A stretch of DNA of 64,000 nucleotides from Nemopilema nomurai. Taxonomy: Eukaryota > Cnidaria > Scyphozoa > Rhizostomeae > Rhizostomatidae. Each line of letters begins with the position of its first letter. Position 1 is the stretch's first letter. Made by a program: the position numbers and the translations under genes. Under the pieces are notes generated by a model. It saw only the letters and a list, made by a program, of their open reading frames with translations. It did not search any database and was not told where the DNA came from. Below, one piece after another: positions 21,179 through 32,406 of the stretch. The stretch is from positions 2,615,848 to 2,679,847 of the forward strand of contig ML133389.1 of NCBI GenBank assembly GCA_003864495.1, in the 5' to 3' direction.

Positions 21179-24100
21179 CAGCCCTGGAATTCGATTCAGG
21201 TTTTGACGAAACCCATGCGAAACAGCGAGCTTCATTCATGTTGAAACTCGACGTTTGTTGACATTGAATTCTTCACTGCAGAAAACCGTGAGAACCTTGC
21301 CCAGATCGAGGGACAATGTGGCATGCATGCTGAGACATCTCGACATGGGGCGAGGCACGTAATGTTGTGTTGGTGTTGTGAATTGTCGTGATGTTTTGGC
21401 GAGGGCAGCGCAAGGGTGAGTCAATGAGGAATGCAGTCCATGCCAAATTTTGGCAAGCTGTTTCATCCTCTGATTGTCCAATTGCGCATTAATACCTTAA
21501 TTAAAATGCGATCAATTTTCTGAATAGCCTTGACAAGGCGGAAGAGAATTTGTAGGACAATTACAGAAATGTTATGGAATTCCTAACCTAAAGCTTTCCT
21601 TGTAGTTCTGCGTCATTGAATTCTTGACCAACAAGAAAGCCAGCTGAAATGAGATTTCATAATTAATGGGTTGACGGTCAACGTTTTTGTTTGTAGATTT
21701 GTAAAGAGTGTTTAATGACGGCGTAGATTTCAGCATTTCTACAGGAATCAGAACTTTCTTTGCCATTTTGGATTTTCAAAATATTTCACTTACATGAATT
21801 TGCTTCGATGGAGTAATAGTCCTTAATTATTTTGAATAGTTTCTCAATTAATGTAGACATGCCATTGTCGGTTAAGAGGTGGCTTCCGCCAACTAATCAT
21901 GTTTGGTGACATTAAGCCACAAGCATTTCCGGCCTAACCCAAGTTCACTTAGCCAAGAGGAACATTATCTCCCTGCTAACCAGGAAGGGATCTTGCGGCG
22001 GAAACAAGAGACTGAAAGCCTTTCAATTTCCGCGTACATATCCATGCTACTCTTTGTTTGTATACATACTCCTCCGCCATCGGCCTCGCAGTCACAAGCT
22101 GTTTTTTGTCGATTCAGCTGTCAACAGTTACGCTGTTGCCTTGTGACAAGTTAGCGAAAACCTTGTGACTTCCTTCATATGAAACACATTTTGTGTGTGA
22201 ATGATTATTTTGTTTTCAAAATGCATTCCTCTTTTATTGTGCTTGATGCTCAGAGCATGCACCACAGATAAGTTTGGCCATTGGTCCACAGGGTCGTTAT
22301 AGATACTTCCACCCTCTTTGGATTATTTTTAACCCCTATTTCTATTTCTTCATTGTGCCTAATGGGGCAATCATTACAACTTACATACACTTGCATTCAT
22401 AATTTACTCAAAATTTGAAACTGTTTCTGAGTATTGAAATAATTGATTGTTTTGGTTTAATTTTTATTTATAGTAAGTTATTGTTAGTTAGATTCATTAG
22501 AAATTATGGAGTTTGTCTCGATCAGATTTGAGTAGTTTCATCATCTCTTGATGTATCATGTGATTTAGCATTTTGGTTAATTTTTGTGACACATTTAAAA
22601 CTGTTGTTTTGTAATTTGTAAATTACTCATTCTTCGTAAGGGTCATAAACTAGTGTCTTTTGGATAAGAAGCCTTCAAAATATTGAACCCCTCCTGGCAA
22701 ATCTGTTCAGGTTAAAATCATGTGATGTCTAATATTGAGTAAACAATGTCTTCTGAGAGAACTGGAGAGCCTGCAACCCATTCCCATAATGTAAATAGAT
22801 ATTTGGTTTGCCCCTCTTGCAGTCCCACCTTCACTAATACATGACCCCCTTATTCTTGATCTTCATGTAAATATTCAAAATTGTACAGAACTTGCCTGAT
22901 GTAAGAATGATTTTGCTGAAACCAAGACATTTGTGAATACCACTATTTGGACCTAATTAAGGAACATCTCTTGCACTTTTGAGGTACACACATAGATCTT
23001 GGTTTCAGTAACCCCTTTGAACATTGATTATAAAATTTGTAGATATGTATTATCATTAAAAGAAATATACAGTTGGAAACATTGAATCTTTTTGTTGAGT
23101 CTCTTTGCAGTTAAACTTTCAGGTAATATTGATTTCAACATTAGAAGTTCTCTAGTTCAAATTAAATGTTTGCTAAGAAGCTTGACATTTAAAACTCGGG
23201 AGTATTAAACTTTGATTATATGCACACAAAACTTTTAATTTTTGTTACAATTTTTGCCACAGAGTACAATAGTGAAACTTTGGAAGAAAATTTGGCCCTA
23301 TTGTATGTGGATGGAGAAAAATATACATCCTATCCAGTGCCTTTAAATTTAAAGGCATTGAGTCGTGATAAATGGAAAGCGTATACCCAAATTGCAAAAA
23401 TTGCTGAGTCATTATGTCAGCTCCGTTAATCTGATTGGCTGTCAAGCAAACTGCACACATGATGCTATAACCTCGCAGTTGATGTCTGATCACATGAAAG
23501 CCGATTTATCACATGAAAACAGACAACAGCCCGTGGAAAACCGCTATTTACCATGACTCAATGCCTTAAACCTAAGGTAGTATTTGTGGATAGTGGTTCG
23601 GTTGCAACTGTGACAAAGCTTTGTGGAATGGCCATTAGGCAAGACATTGCTTGAAGGGGAATTGGGATTTGAGAATGCTTGGGGGGAGTGATGGGGTGAG
23701 ATACTGCTTGAAGAGGAGATTGGGGTGAGAAGGCTTGAAGGTAAGAAAGAGTGAGAGAATACTTGAAGGGGAGATGGGGTGGTATTATGCATGAAAGTGA
23801 GAAGCCCCCCTCCCACTATTTTGCGAAGAAAAGAATTCCAAAATAGCCATAAAGTAAAGCAGATTCGAGCTACTCAATTCAAGTTCAATTCATTAGCCAA
23901 GCCTCCCCCTCCTCTTTCAAGTTCGTGGGCCATGGTTCAACAGTATAAGTCTTGTCCGTTTTGAGCAAAAGTAAATAGTTTCAAAGTTATCGCAGTACGC
24001 GTGCATTGTAGCAGGGTGGATTTGTACCATTGTGGCGTATCCACTTCATAAGGGTCTGGATGGCACAACTGTTTGAAAGACAATACCCACGGTGCCCTCA

Positions 24101-25630
24101 GCTCTGCACAACTTCTTTTCCAAGAGAATCTAACCTCCCTGCGCATTTTATTAATCGCTTGGATTCTATTCACGTAACATTTATAAAAATAAATTTCAGA
24201 TCAAGGGCATGTCACCAAAAGCCTGTATAAACAGCAGATCATGTTCAAAGGTCATTTTTTGGGGCAAAAGGGTCCATTTTCGACACGTGCAGACTATTTC
24301 AGAGCGGGCAAAGAGCAACTCAAGGCAAGGATTCCAGACAAATATGCCCTCGTACACTTAAAGGCCATAGTTCGATTCGATTATCTTTTATCTGGTTAGG
24401 ACAAGACGAGAAATTAGGCTTCATTCTTCACCTTCCATTTCTATTGAACAACTGTGTTTTTAAAAAAAACAAAAGCCGCTCTTTTGTTTTCAGAAGTCAT
24501 ATAAAGCAAATAAACCTTCTCTATTTCATGCGATTATCCAAAAAGATTTTGCTGAAATTCGGTCAAGTGCATAATGTTTTGATACACCTTCAAGTTCTTT
24601 TGTTATCTCTTTGTTTTACTTTCCTCTTGATTTTCTACTGCGACACATCTCATAATCGATTCTAAAGAAGAATTTCTCAGAGACAATCGTGTCATGCCAA
24701 GGCTGGCGATTTGTATTAGAAAGTGGGGTGTGAGGGAGGGGGCGAGGGAGCAGAATTGGAATGTTATGATATTCTCTCTATCCGTTCTACATGGCCTTGA
24801 AAAATACTTTGCTCTGCAAAATATATCATACTCTGGAATTGTCAAGAAGTTTTTATTGTCCTAACCCAATTGGGGAGCAATCTATGAAGTTAACTATCCA
24901 CGGATGTGTAGGTTCGAGAGTGGAGAAGATTGCCTTGTCACCAAAGTGGGGGCAAATTGAAAGGGGGTTTTCATAAATGGGGAAACAGGCGACATCGTAT
25001 ATTTCGCCTTTGTGTCTTGACATCAGCTTCCCTTGGCTGCAACCTGAAGTGATATGCATAATTCAGTATGTTTTTCCTGGCGATTCAGAAAGTGGATATT
25101 GTTTGCTTAGCGTTACGGCAAACTAGCATGTCACAAACCTGTCTAGTTTTTAGCAGCATTCCTTGTATGCAAGAATAGAGGTCATCCAAGGCAACATTAA
25201 TTCTCAAGTCCTGAATCGCGAATCCCCTTGGCCTAATTTTGCAGCCTGGGAAACTGGGCAACATTGATGAATCTGGTGTTGTGAAATTTATAGTAGTTCA
25301 TTCATCTTCAAGAATAAACGCAGAATGAATGACTGAGTCATGGCTACCAATTAAATATGTTTTTCATCAATAATTAATCGGTTGTAAATAAGGAAAATAT
25401 CTCGTTAATTATTCAAAAGAGCGTGCGTGGGTTCGGGCATCGTTTTGCCCGAGACATAAAAAATCAGGGGGTAAATACTGCTTTCATTTGCTTGGCCTGA
25501 TATAAAGTAATTTTTATTCAGTTTTGCGTGTATGCAAAGCCAACTAGCTTTATTTTGGGGTCCCCTTCTAATCTTCCAAAGTCAGCCACTTTCCCTTTTC
25601 CCGAAAAATGGTTTCTTGCAACAAATTTCT
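21179..25630. other. Intergenic stretch without a recognised gene
   Basis: The stretch is AT-rich and has only ORFs below 95 codons, with no recognisable domains. An imperfect GA-rich repeat (GCTTGAAGGGGAGATTGGGG-like) lies at about 23645-23790. Confidence 0.5.
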
Positions 25631-25986
25631 ACATACTTTTTTAAAAGAATACCTAATTTTTGCTGTGCCTGGATATTCTTAGAAATTTTCGATTTTGAGC
25701 TTATAAGATAATTCTTAAAATATTATTGCCCAAAATAAGGTAAATTCGCCTTAAGATCATAGAAAAATATTAAATCTTTTCTATTGTATTGCTTCATCAT
25801 TAATTTCATCAAAAGCAAACATAAATATATAAAGCGATAAAGTGAAATTTGTTTTGCTTTGTAGAAAAAACTTGGATTAAGGAGAAATTTTTGTCTTGAT
25901 GAAGGTTGAGCCTGGCATTATTCTTAAATTTTAGCAATTTTGAGCCTCGGTATTCGTAAAGACTTTATTCTTGTATAAAAAGTGTG
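25631..25986 (+). mobile_element. MITE family 1, copy 3
   Basis: Starts ACATACTTTTTTAAAAGAAT and ends TTATTCTTGTATAAAAAGTG, which are imperfect inverted termini. It shares internal blocks such as GATGAAGGTTGAGCC with the other copies. No ORF. Confidence 0.65.
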
Positions 25987-26748
25987 CATTATAATTTCTA
26001 TTTTATAAAGGGTCAATGGATGGTACTTGACCACACCTTTATTTTTTGCCACACCCATCAAGGTCATTTTTTAATTTTTTTCGTAGCTGGTTCAAAATTC
26101 TTAACAAGTCTAGAAACTTTCAAACAAGACCAAAATTGACATTGACTTGATAAAGGGTTGGTTCCACGACAAACGTCCCTTCCACGGCCCTTGGAAAAAA
26201 TAAGACCGTCTGACCCACAGTTCAAGGTTTCAAGCAGCAAAAAACATTCTGTCACTCCCGCAGACAAATATGTTCAAAATATGACATGTTCGATTTCATC
26301 TCCCCAGAAAAATGGCCTCTCGCAAGAGTTTCCGGTTACATGCTGATTTCGATAGCCTGTTTTCAAGTGCTGAGATGCCTGCTGTGTGACAATTGGTCAC
26401 TTGTTTATCGGGTTCAATCTTGTTTTTCAGGTCCCTTGAAGCCAGAAAAGCGGCATGACAAGATTTGGCACATTGGCACAGGGGCCAGAGGCAACAAGGC
26501 GACTGTTCCGAAATGTACTCGAAAAAAGCTTGGTTCTGAAGGGAAATTTAGCTAAACTGCTTTTCGATACTTTTCGTAATTCAAATAATTCTAGTGAAAT
26601 TGTATTTAATTTTCTGTGTGCCTTTTATTGTCTCTAAATTGAATGGTACACTTTGACTTTCTAAGAAGCCGCAACTGGTCCGTCCATTTTTGGGAAATTC
26701 ACAATGAATTTAATGGTCCGTCCGTAATTTTACTCGTAGTACTCTTAC

Positions 26749-26756
26749 GCATGCGC
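26749..26756 (+). promoter_or_regulatory. NRF1-like palindrome upstream of the second serine-rich gene
   Basis: GCATGCGC, within CGCATGCGCG, lies about 190 bp upstream of the ATG and resembles the core of an NRF1 promoter element. No TATA box is seen here, unlike the paralogue at 20220. This is motif evidence only. Confidence 0.3.
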
Positions 26757-26942
26757 GTTGGTAGTATTGGCGGTTCGCATGAATGTGATTCACTGTGAAA
26801 ACAAACTGGCTTCGTTGTACCTGTGTGAGAAACAAGTTAAAAGTATTCGTACCATTACACGCGGGATTATTTCAGATTAAGCAACAGATTAATCTAAACG
26901 TTTTCAACTGAGAGGTTTAAACGATTCAAAGAACTCCTTGAC

Positions 26943-27434
26943 ATGTTTTGGAAAATTTTCAAAGGAAAGAAGGGAAAGAGATCCTGTGATGACAACGAAA
27001 GATTGCCTCACACGAACAAGGAACATGAGGAAAGCATTGGCGTTGAAGAGAGAACTTCTTCGCCGATTACTATGCCAGCAAGATCAGGACGATCGCTTGT
27101 CGTTTCGCGAATGAAGGGACACTCTAGCTCCAGGGCATCAAGTATAAGCTACTTATCGATAGCCTCAGGAGAGGCACCATCCGTCTCCTCATCATCAAAA
27201 ACTCTAAGCAGTAGTGTCAGCTCAAAGAAATCAACAAGAACATATGACATTGATCGATTCAAGGGACCATCGAAGCTCCCCAAGCATCTCAAAGGGGCTG
27301 GGGGCCATGATATCTGGGCGCAGGCATACGCTTTTGGCGGAGGTGATTCCAAAGTTAGCTGGCCTAAGCCTGGTTATTCTCTTTGGCGATGTGCCGCGGC
27401 TCATGTCTTTGGTAGCAGAAAACGTCATCGTTAG
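26943..27434 (+). CDS. Small serine-rich protein, WxQAYxxGG family, second paralogue, intronless
   Basis: The product has 163 aa. It begins FWKIFKGKKGKRS, comparable to the KKIFGKK block of the gene at 20220. A Ser-rich middle follows (about residues 58-98), then YDIDRFKGPSKLPK and WAQAYAFGGG, which align with YSTERFSGSKTKPK and WSQAYLYGGR of the paralogue. It extends about 35 residues further with Trp, Pro and a basic end. Identity outside these blocks is low, so the duplication is old or the linkers evolve quickly. There is no signal peptide and no domain I can name. The two genes lie 6.3 kb apart on the same strand, which suggests tandem duplication. Confidence 0.68.
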   Translation: MFWKIFKGKKGKRSCDDNERLPHTNKEHEESIGVEERTSSPITMPARSGRSLVVSRMKGHSSSRASSISYLSIASGEAPSVSSSSKTLSSSVSSKKSTRTYDIDRFKGPSKLPKHLKGAGGHDIWAQAYAFGGGDSKVSWPKPGYSLWRCAAAHVFGSRKRHR

Positions 27435-30400
27435 AGAACCGCGCAAGGAGACCCAGTTGTTGAAGTCTGTGGTCATTCATTCATTGGTGGTGCCGTTATC
27501 TACAAACAAGATTACTCAAGTGATTGTCAAGCAAAACAAATGTTTCCTTTCGGCTGTCATCACGTCACTAAACTGATTTTGGCAATTCATCATCACGCCA
27601 ATCTATTGATCAGAGTAATATATTTTCATAGAGTGCTGAATGGAAGTGAAAACTAATTTTTCTATGATGTTGAAATTTCGTGAAATCTATGGGTTTTTAT
27701 AGTTGCTGGCAACGCGGTTAAATTCCCTGTATCTCACGTGATCGACTGATTGTAAGTTACTCAAGACAAGAAACTGTCACATTGTTTCTATTTATAACCA
27801 TGACCTTTATCTTACCATCTTTAATCAAGATGGCCCATCTCAGACCCTACTTGTCTGCCTATCAATTTTGATACAGTCTACAAAGATAATCTTAACATGT
27901 GACTTCCTGGTTCTTTGTTTGCTTCCCCTGTGTTCACCCAGCTAAACATAGACCAAGACCAAGATATAACCTTCGATATACAGGACATGTGGGGTTCATA
28001 AGCTAAACCCCCAACCAGATGCATCCATGCGCCCCTAACTTAGCTTAGCCTGAATAGAAAGTAAGCAATTTAGCCTATAGGATGGTATTTTTTTATATGT
28101 TGATCATAGGCTTCTGTTGTTGATTTTATTTTTAAGCTCCCTTGTTACAGGATTTCAAGCATGTAGCTGATTTTTCATCATGTGTTAAGTAAAGCATCAA
28201 CATTTGTTGGCTGGCCAAAATATCCACCATAGTATAAGACATTCCTTTGTTTTGAACCACATTTTTGTACCACAGGAAATTTTTTAGATCGTGAGAAATT
28301 ATTGTGATCATAGCGTTAGATCAAATTGATTAGATTTATTGGTTAGAAATAATACAATGGCTGTTGGCTTTTATGCTGATGCCATGATTATTTCAAATCT
28401 AGAAGTTGGTGGTCTTTGAGTCTTGGGGTGTAGTATTGCATGTCATACTCCCAGACATGTTGTGTAATTGAAAAGGCACAGAGGGACATGATTTTCCATT
28501 GCCTTGCACCCTAGGAGAGCCAGCTGGAGTGATACCAAAGGCCGCTCCAACAGTTTTGTTTCACACTGTGCCACTATTGGTTCCCATTATGGCATAGTTG
28601 GATGTTCCCAAGAAAAATTCACACCTCCCAACCATCTATTGCATGATACTACGGTTATTTTGAAAACACAGAGTTGTTTATTAGGAAGGCCACTGTTTCC
28701 TTAACCGTGATTCATTCTACAGTTATTTCTGTCATGAATCTTGGTGTGATCTGCTTGTTGTCCCCAGCAAGATATCTTTCAATAGAAGAAGGCATGAAAA
28801 ACTTCCCTGTAGATGTCAAATTGTATTCAAGCCCTGAATTCTATGACCAGAGAAAATTGTTATGAATTATTTATAGCTGCATCCAATCCAATTGCCTAGA
28901 AGCCAAATTTCCACCATCCACAAATATTTTCTTTATTATGAATTATGTATTAGATTATTACGTATTGAATAGAAAGATACAGTTATACATTCAAATTTTG
29001 TATCATAGAGACTTTCTATCAGTTATTTATGCCTAAGTTATTGAGAGGATTGTGTTTCAATTGAGTTGTGTTTTTCCTTATCACCACCTCTTAAATATCC
29101 TTTTTGGAAAAAGGATATCAGATAATGTTGAGCAATAAAAACCCAGAGTCTGGGACAACATATGGCTGATTGAAGTATTGAGAAGTCCCTTTCAATTTAT
29201 TTGCCTCATAAAGATAAGTGTCATTGTAATACAAGGAATATATTGCCATCTTATTGGTGTTCAAAAGGCGAGTGTTTTGACCAAGGAAAATGCGATGTTT
29301 CAAGAAAATGGTCTTTGCAGAAAGACTCGTCAAATTCAAGTCCTAGACAGGCCAAATTCCATGGCGTTCTGTCTGCAATTTCTTTTAAACTCTAAAACCT
29401 CACTTCTTGAATTTCCTGGCTTAGCTTTTACAATTTTGTAAACGAATTATTCTGTGATATGTAAATCTCTTGGCCTAAGTCGCTTTACCAGCCATTACTT
29501 GAATATTTGTGCTACTCAAACTGGATCTCAAGTTCTGAGACGCAACCTTTGACTTCATTTAGTGTCTAATTCGTCTGAGCATGAAAGGATTCAAATTTCA
29601 ACCGCACGCGTGAAATGGGTTTCAACTTACTTCTAAAGTACCTTGTTTACCTCTTAACTGGGTAAAATTTGGTCCTTACATGGAACAAGAGTGCAATTAG
29701 ACAATTACCTTACCTTTTTTAGTTTCTTGTTGCTTCCAGTGGTGAAAAACATTGAGTTTGGAGAAGAAATATCATCGAGGGTTGGCCTTTCTTCAAATAC
29801 TTTTTCGTCACGTTTCGAAGTGAATTTCCCGCAATTTTCAATTCGCTCCTTCTAAGCGCGGTTTAATCCCTCGCAGCATCGAACCAACACCCCCTCCCAC
29901 AAGCAAGTTATCGGCTCCTCATGGGGTTGAAAATCGTGCCACCCCATCCTGCATACTGCATTAAGATTTTCCATGTTGAGTGGTTAGCTGAGGGGTTATT
30001 CTTTTGTAGTAGGCAACAAGATTTCTTACGAAGAATAGAGAGAGTGCGGAAAAATAACCGACCCGAGCGAGACTCTAACTCACGATCCCTGACTTTATGA
30101 TGTTCGAAATATGGTCCAATTTTTCAAAACTGCACACCACCAAATTGTGATATTCTCATAACCCTAGTTTCTGATTGCCCTTTTCGAGAGATAACAGGCT
30201 GGAAACCGTTCAGTGTAAACTAATCTATTCAGTGAAAGAAATTTAATCAATCGTTTTGTAGTAAAATCTGCTAGTTTTCGAGCCATTTTGCCCACCACTG
30301 CCATTCCACCTAGGCTCCTTTCGAAGTCTTTCAAAACAGTTGTCTCCTCTTCTCTCTTTTGAATGATAGTTCTAAAACTGCTTTTCAAAGGAAAAAGCGA

Positions 30401-32406
30401 TGCAAAGAATTTTGGGAAATTCAACACTGGCTTTTTCTTGTTCAGACTGTAAAGCGTCTCTTCTTTAACACAAGAACCCTCAGTGCCAGCATTGAAGTGG
30501 TTCTTGTGAAAAGATACTGTCTCAGTATGGTGACATTAACGTTCCTTTCTGTGGCGCTTGCTATGCGGACATGGCCTCAGGAAGAACGCTGACACAAACT
30601 GGCAAAGACGCACTGTTCCAGAAAAAATTCGCCTGCTCGAAACCTGGGCTGACTTTGGTACAGTGCGGTACACAATTTTTTCATAAGAACACCTAATTTT
30701 TTCCGAGCGCTATTATTAAATTATTCGATTATTCTTAAATTGTTCTTGCCCAACACACTGTGTAGATTTGACTTAAGATCATAAAAAGATATTATATTTT
30801 TCTGATGTGCTGCTTCATCATAAATTCTCAAATTCAGCAATTTTGAGCTCCATTCTTATTGACTTTATTCTTATAAAGAAGTGTGTAATCAAACAAAAGT
30901 AGCGAGTAAATAGGAATACAAACAGCCTTTGTGTAGCTGCGGCTCACGGCGCCACCAAATACTTCCGGCACCATTGACGACCGGGCTTTCGTCCCCTGTG
31001 CAGGAGCCTGGGGAAAAGAGAAGTCTTTCCTTTAGGATCTAACAAACCACTGATATTCTATTCCATTACAGTATATCATTTCTGTTTTTTCTTCTTCACA
31101 AACCTCAACACCACTTTGCTGCCCCAAGACACGCAAATAAACTAGCATTGACGCAATCTCAATTTGTTTTGATATGCCTTAAAGTTCGTGGCATGAAAAG
31201 CTGGTTGTAAACATGTCTATCAGATTTCTATGCTCAGTTTTCTGAAATACGAAGTCTAATGACCCGGTTTTGGATATCGGCTCCCTAAACAATTGGAGGA
31301 TTGAATGCTTTTAACTTCATAGCCTGGAATTAACTCAAATATCATGGACACTATCGGGTTGATCTTGAGTTAGTCCTGGTTTCGGCTCTGTCGAAAGGTA
31401 GCACCAAGTCACCTGCTTGTGCGGTGTGCAATATTTACTTCTTTTACAAATTTCGCTTCTTAGAGCTACAATACTTACTTACAACAATCTATCCGAACAA
31501 ATGAGTATATTGTATTTCATAACCTGGAGTAAGCTCCAAATATCGTGGATTTATCTGGGATTTTTAGTGGACATCCGGTTAGGTTCTTTTGAAACGTAGC
31601 CTTAGGCCATTATACAAGACTCGCCAGTTTAAAAGTCTCCCTTCCAAGAACTACAATATTTAATTACTACCATTAGAATATTTAAAGTTTCAGTTACAAG
31701 TCGTAAATTAGCCCAGAAATCACATGTTTGCTGTTGCCCGTGGCAACTTGACAGGTCTTATTGTGCTTGTTCAGCAAACCGAATCGAGCAATTGCCGCGA
31801 AAATGGCGTCAGCAACCAAAATGGCGCCGCGTTGCAAGCGTTTCTTTGAAACATTTTTCTTGGGTTGTTTTTCAAAATTCGGATATTTATTGCGAATGAA
31901 CTTGCATAAAAGCTCAATACTTCAGCTTGGATAATGTTGCCTTATTAATGTGTGTAATAAGTTGATAAAGACTCGCAAAATTGTGGGAAATTGGAGATTT
32001 GATGGTTTTTCATCATGATTGGCTGACCACCATACAGAAAGTAGACAAGCTAGGCCATTGACGCGGAAAACAAAACTTACAAACAGAGGAAAAGATATTG
32101 AAGAGGATTTTCGCGAGAAAGTTCTTTCCTGAGGACAGTCACTTGTAATAAGAAAAGGATGTTGTTTCGAGAACCATACATACAATTTGGCAGTTGGTAG
32201 ACGCGATTAATTTTCTACAAGACGCAAGCATCACGAAGCGACTTTTTGGTGAAAAATTTGAAGCACAGGAAATAGCACAGAGCTAAAATCCAGTGGCACA
32301 AACGGATATTTCGTTCAAGGCCGGTTCCTTGGTAGTCCTTACATTAAATAAAACTTGAAACTAGAATCGTAACATCGAATGCCCGCGAATTTTCTTATGG
32401 GTTTTA
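27435..32406. other. Intergenic stretch without a recognised gene, including the SERINC 5' flank
   Basis: I see only short, featureless ORFs. An AATAAA at 29134-29139 could end a long 3' UTR of the gene at 26943. Two AAAATGGCG (YY1-like) motifs at about 31799-31827, and GC-rich DNA around them, may belong to the SERINC promoter about 600 bp downstream. Confidence 0.45.
30669..30889 (+). mobile_element. MITE family 1, copy 4 (internally deleted)
   Basis: The termini are TACACAATTTTTTCATAAGA and, at the right, CTTATAAAGAAGTGTGTA. They are clear inverted repeats ending in TA. At about 220 bp it lacks roughly the 120 bp that carries the CACAGAGTGGCTG block in longer copies. Confidence 0.65.

Noticed and set aside
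30040..30100. Minus-strand segment resembling a tRNA-derived SINE B-box region
   Set aside because: The B-box is imperfect (GTTAGAGTCTC) and no clear A-box or repeated copy is found in the window.
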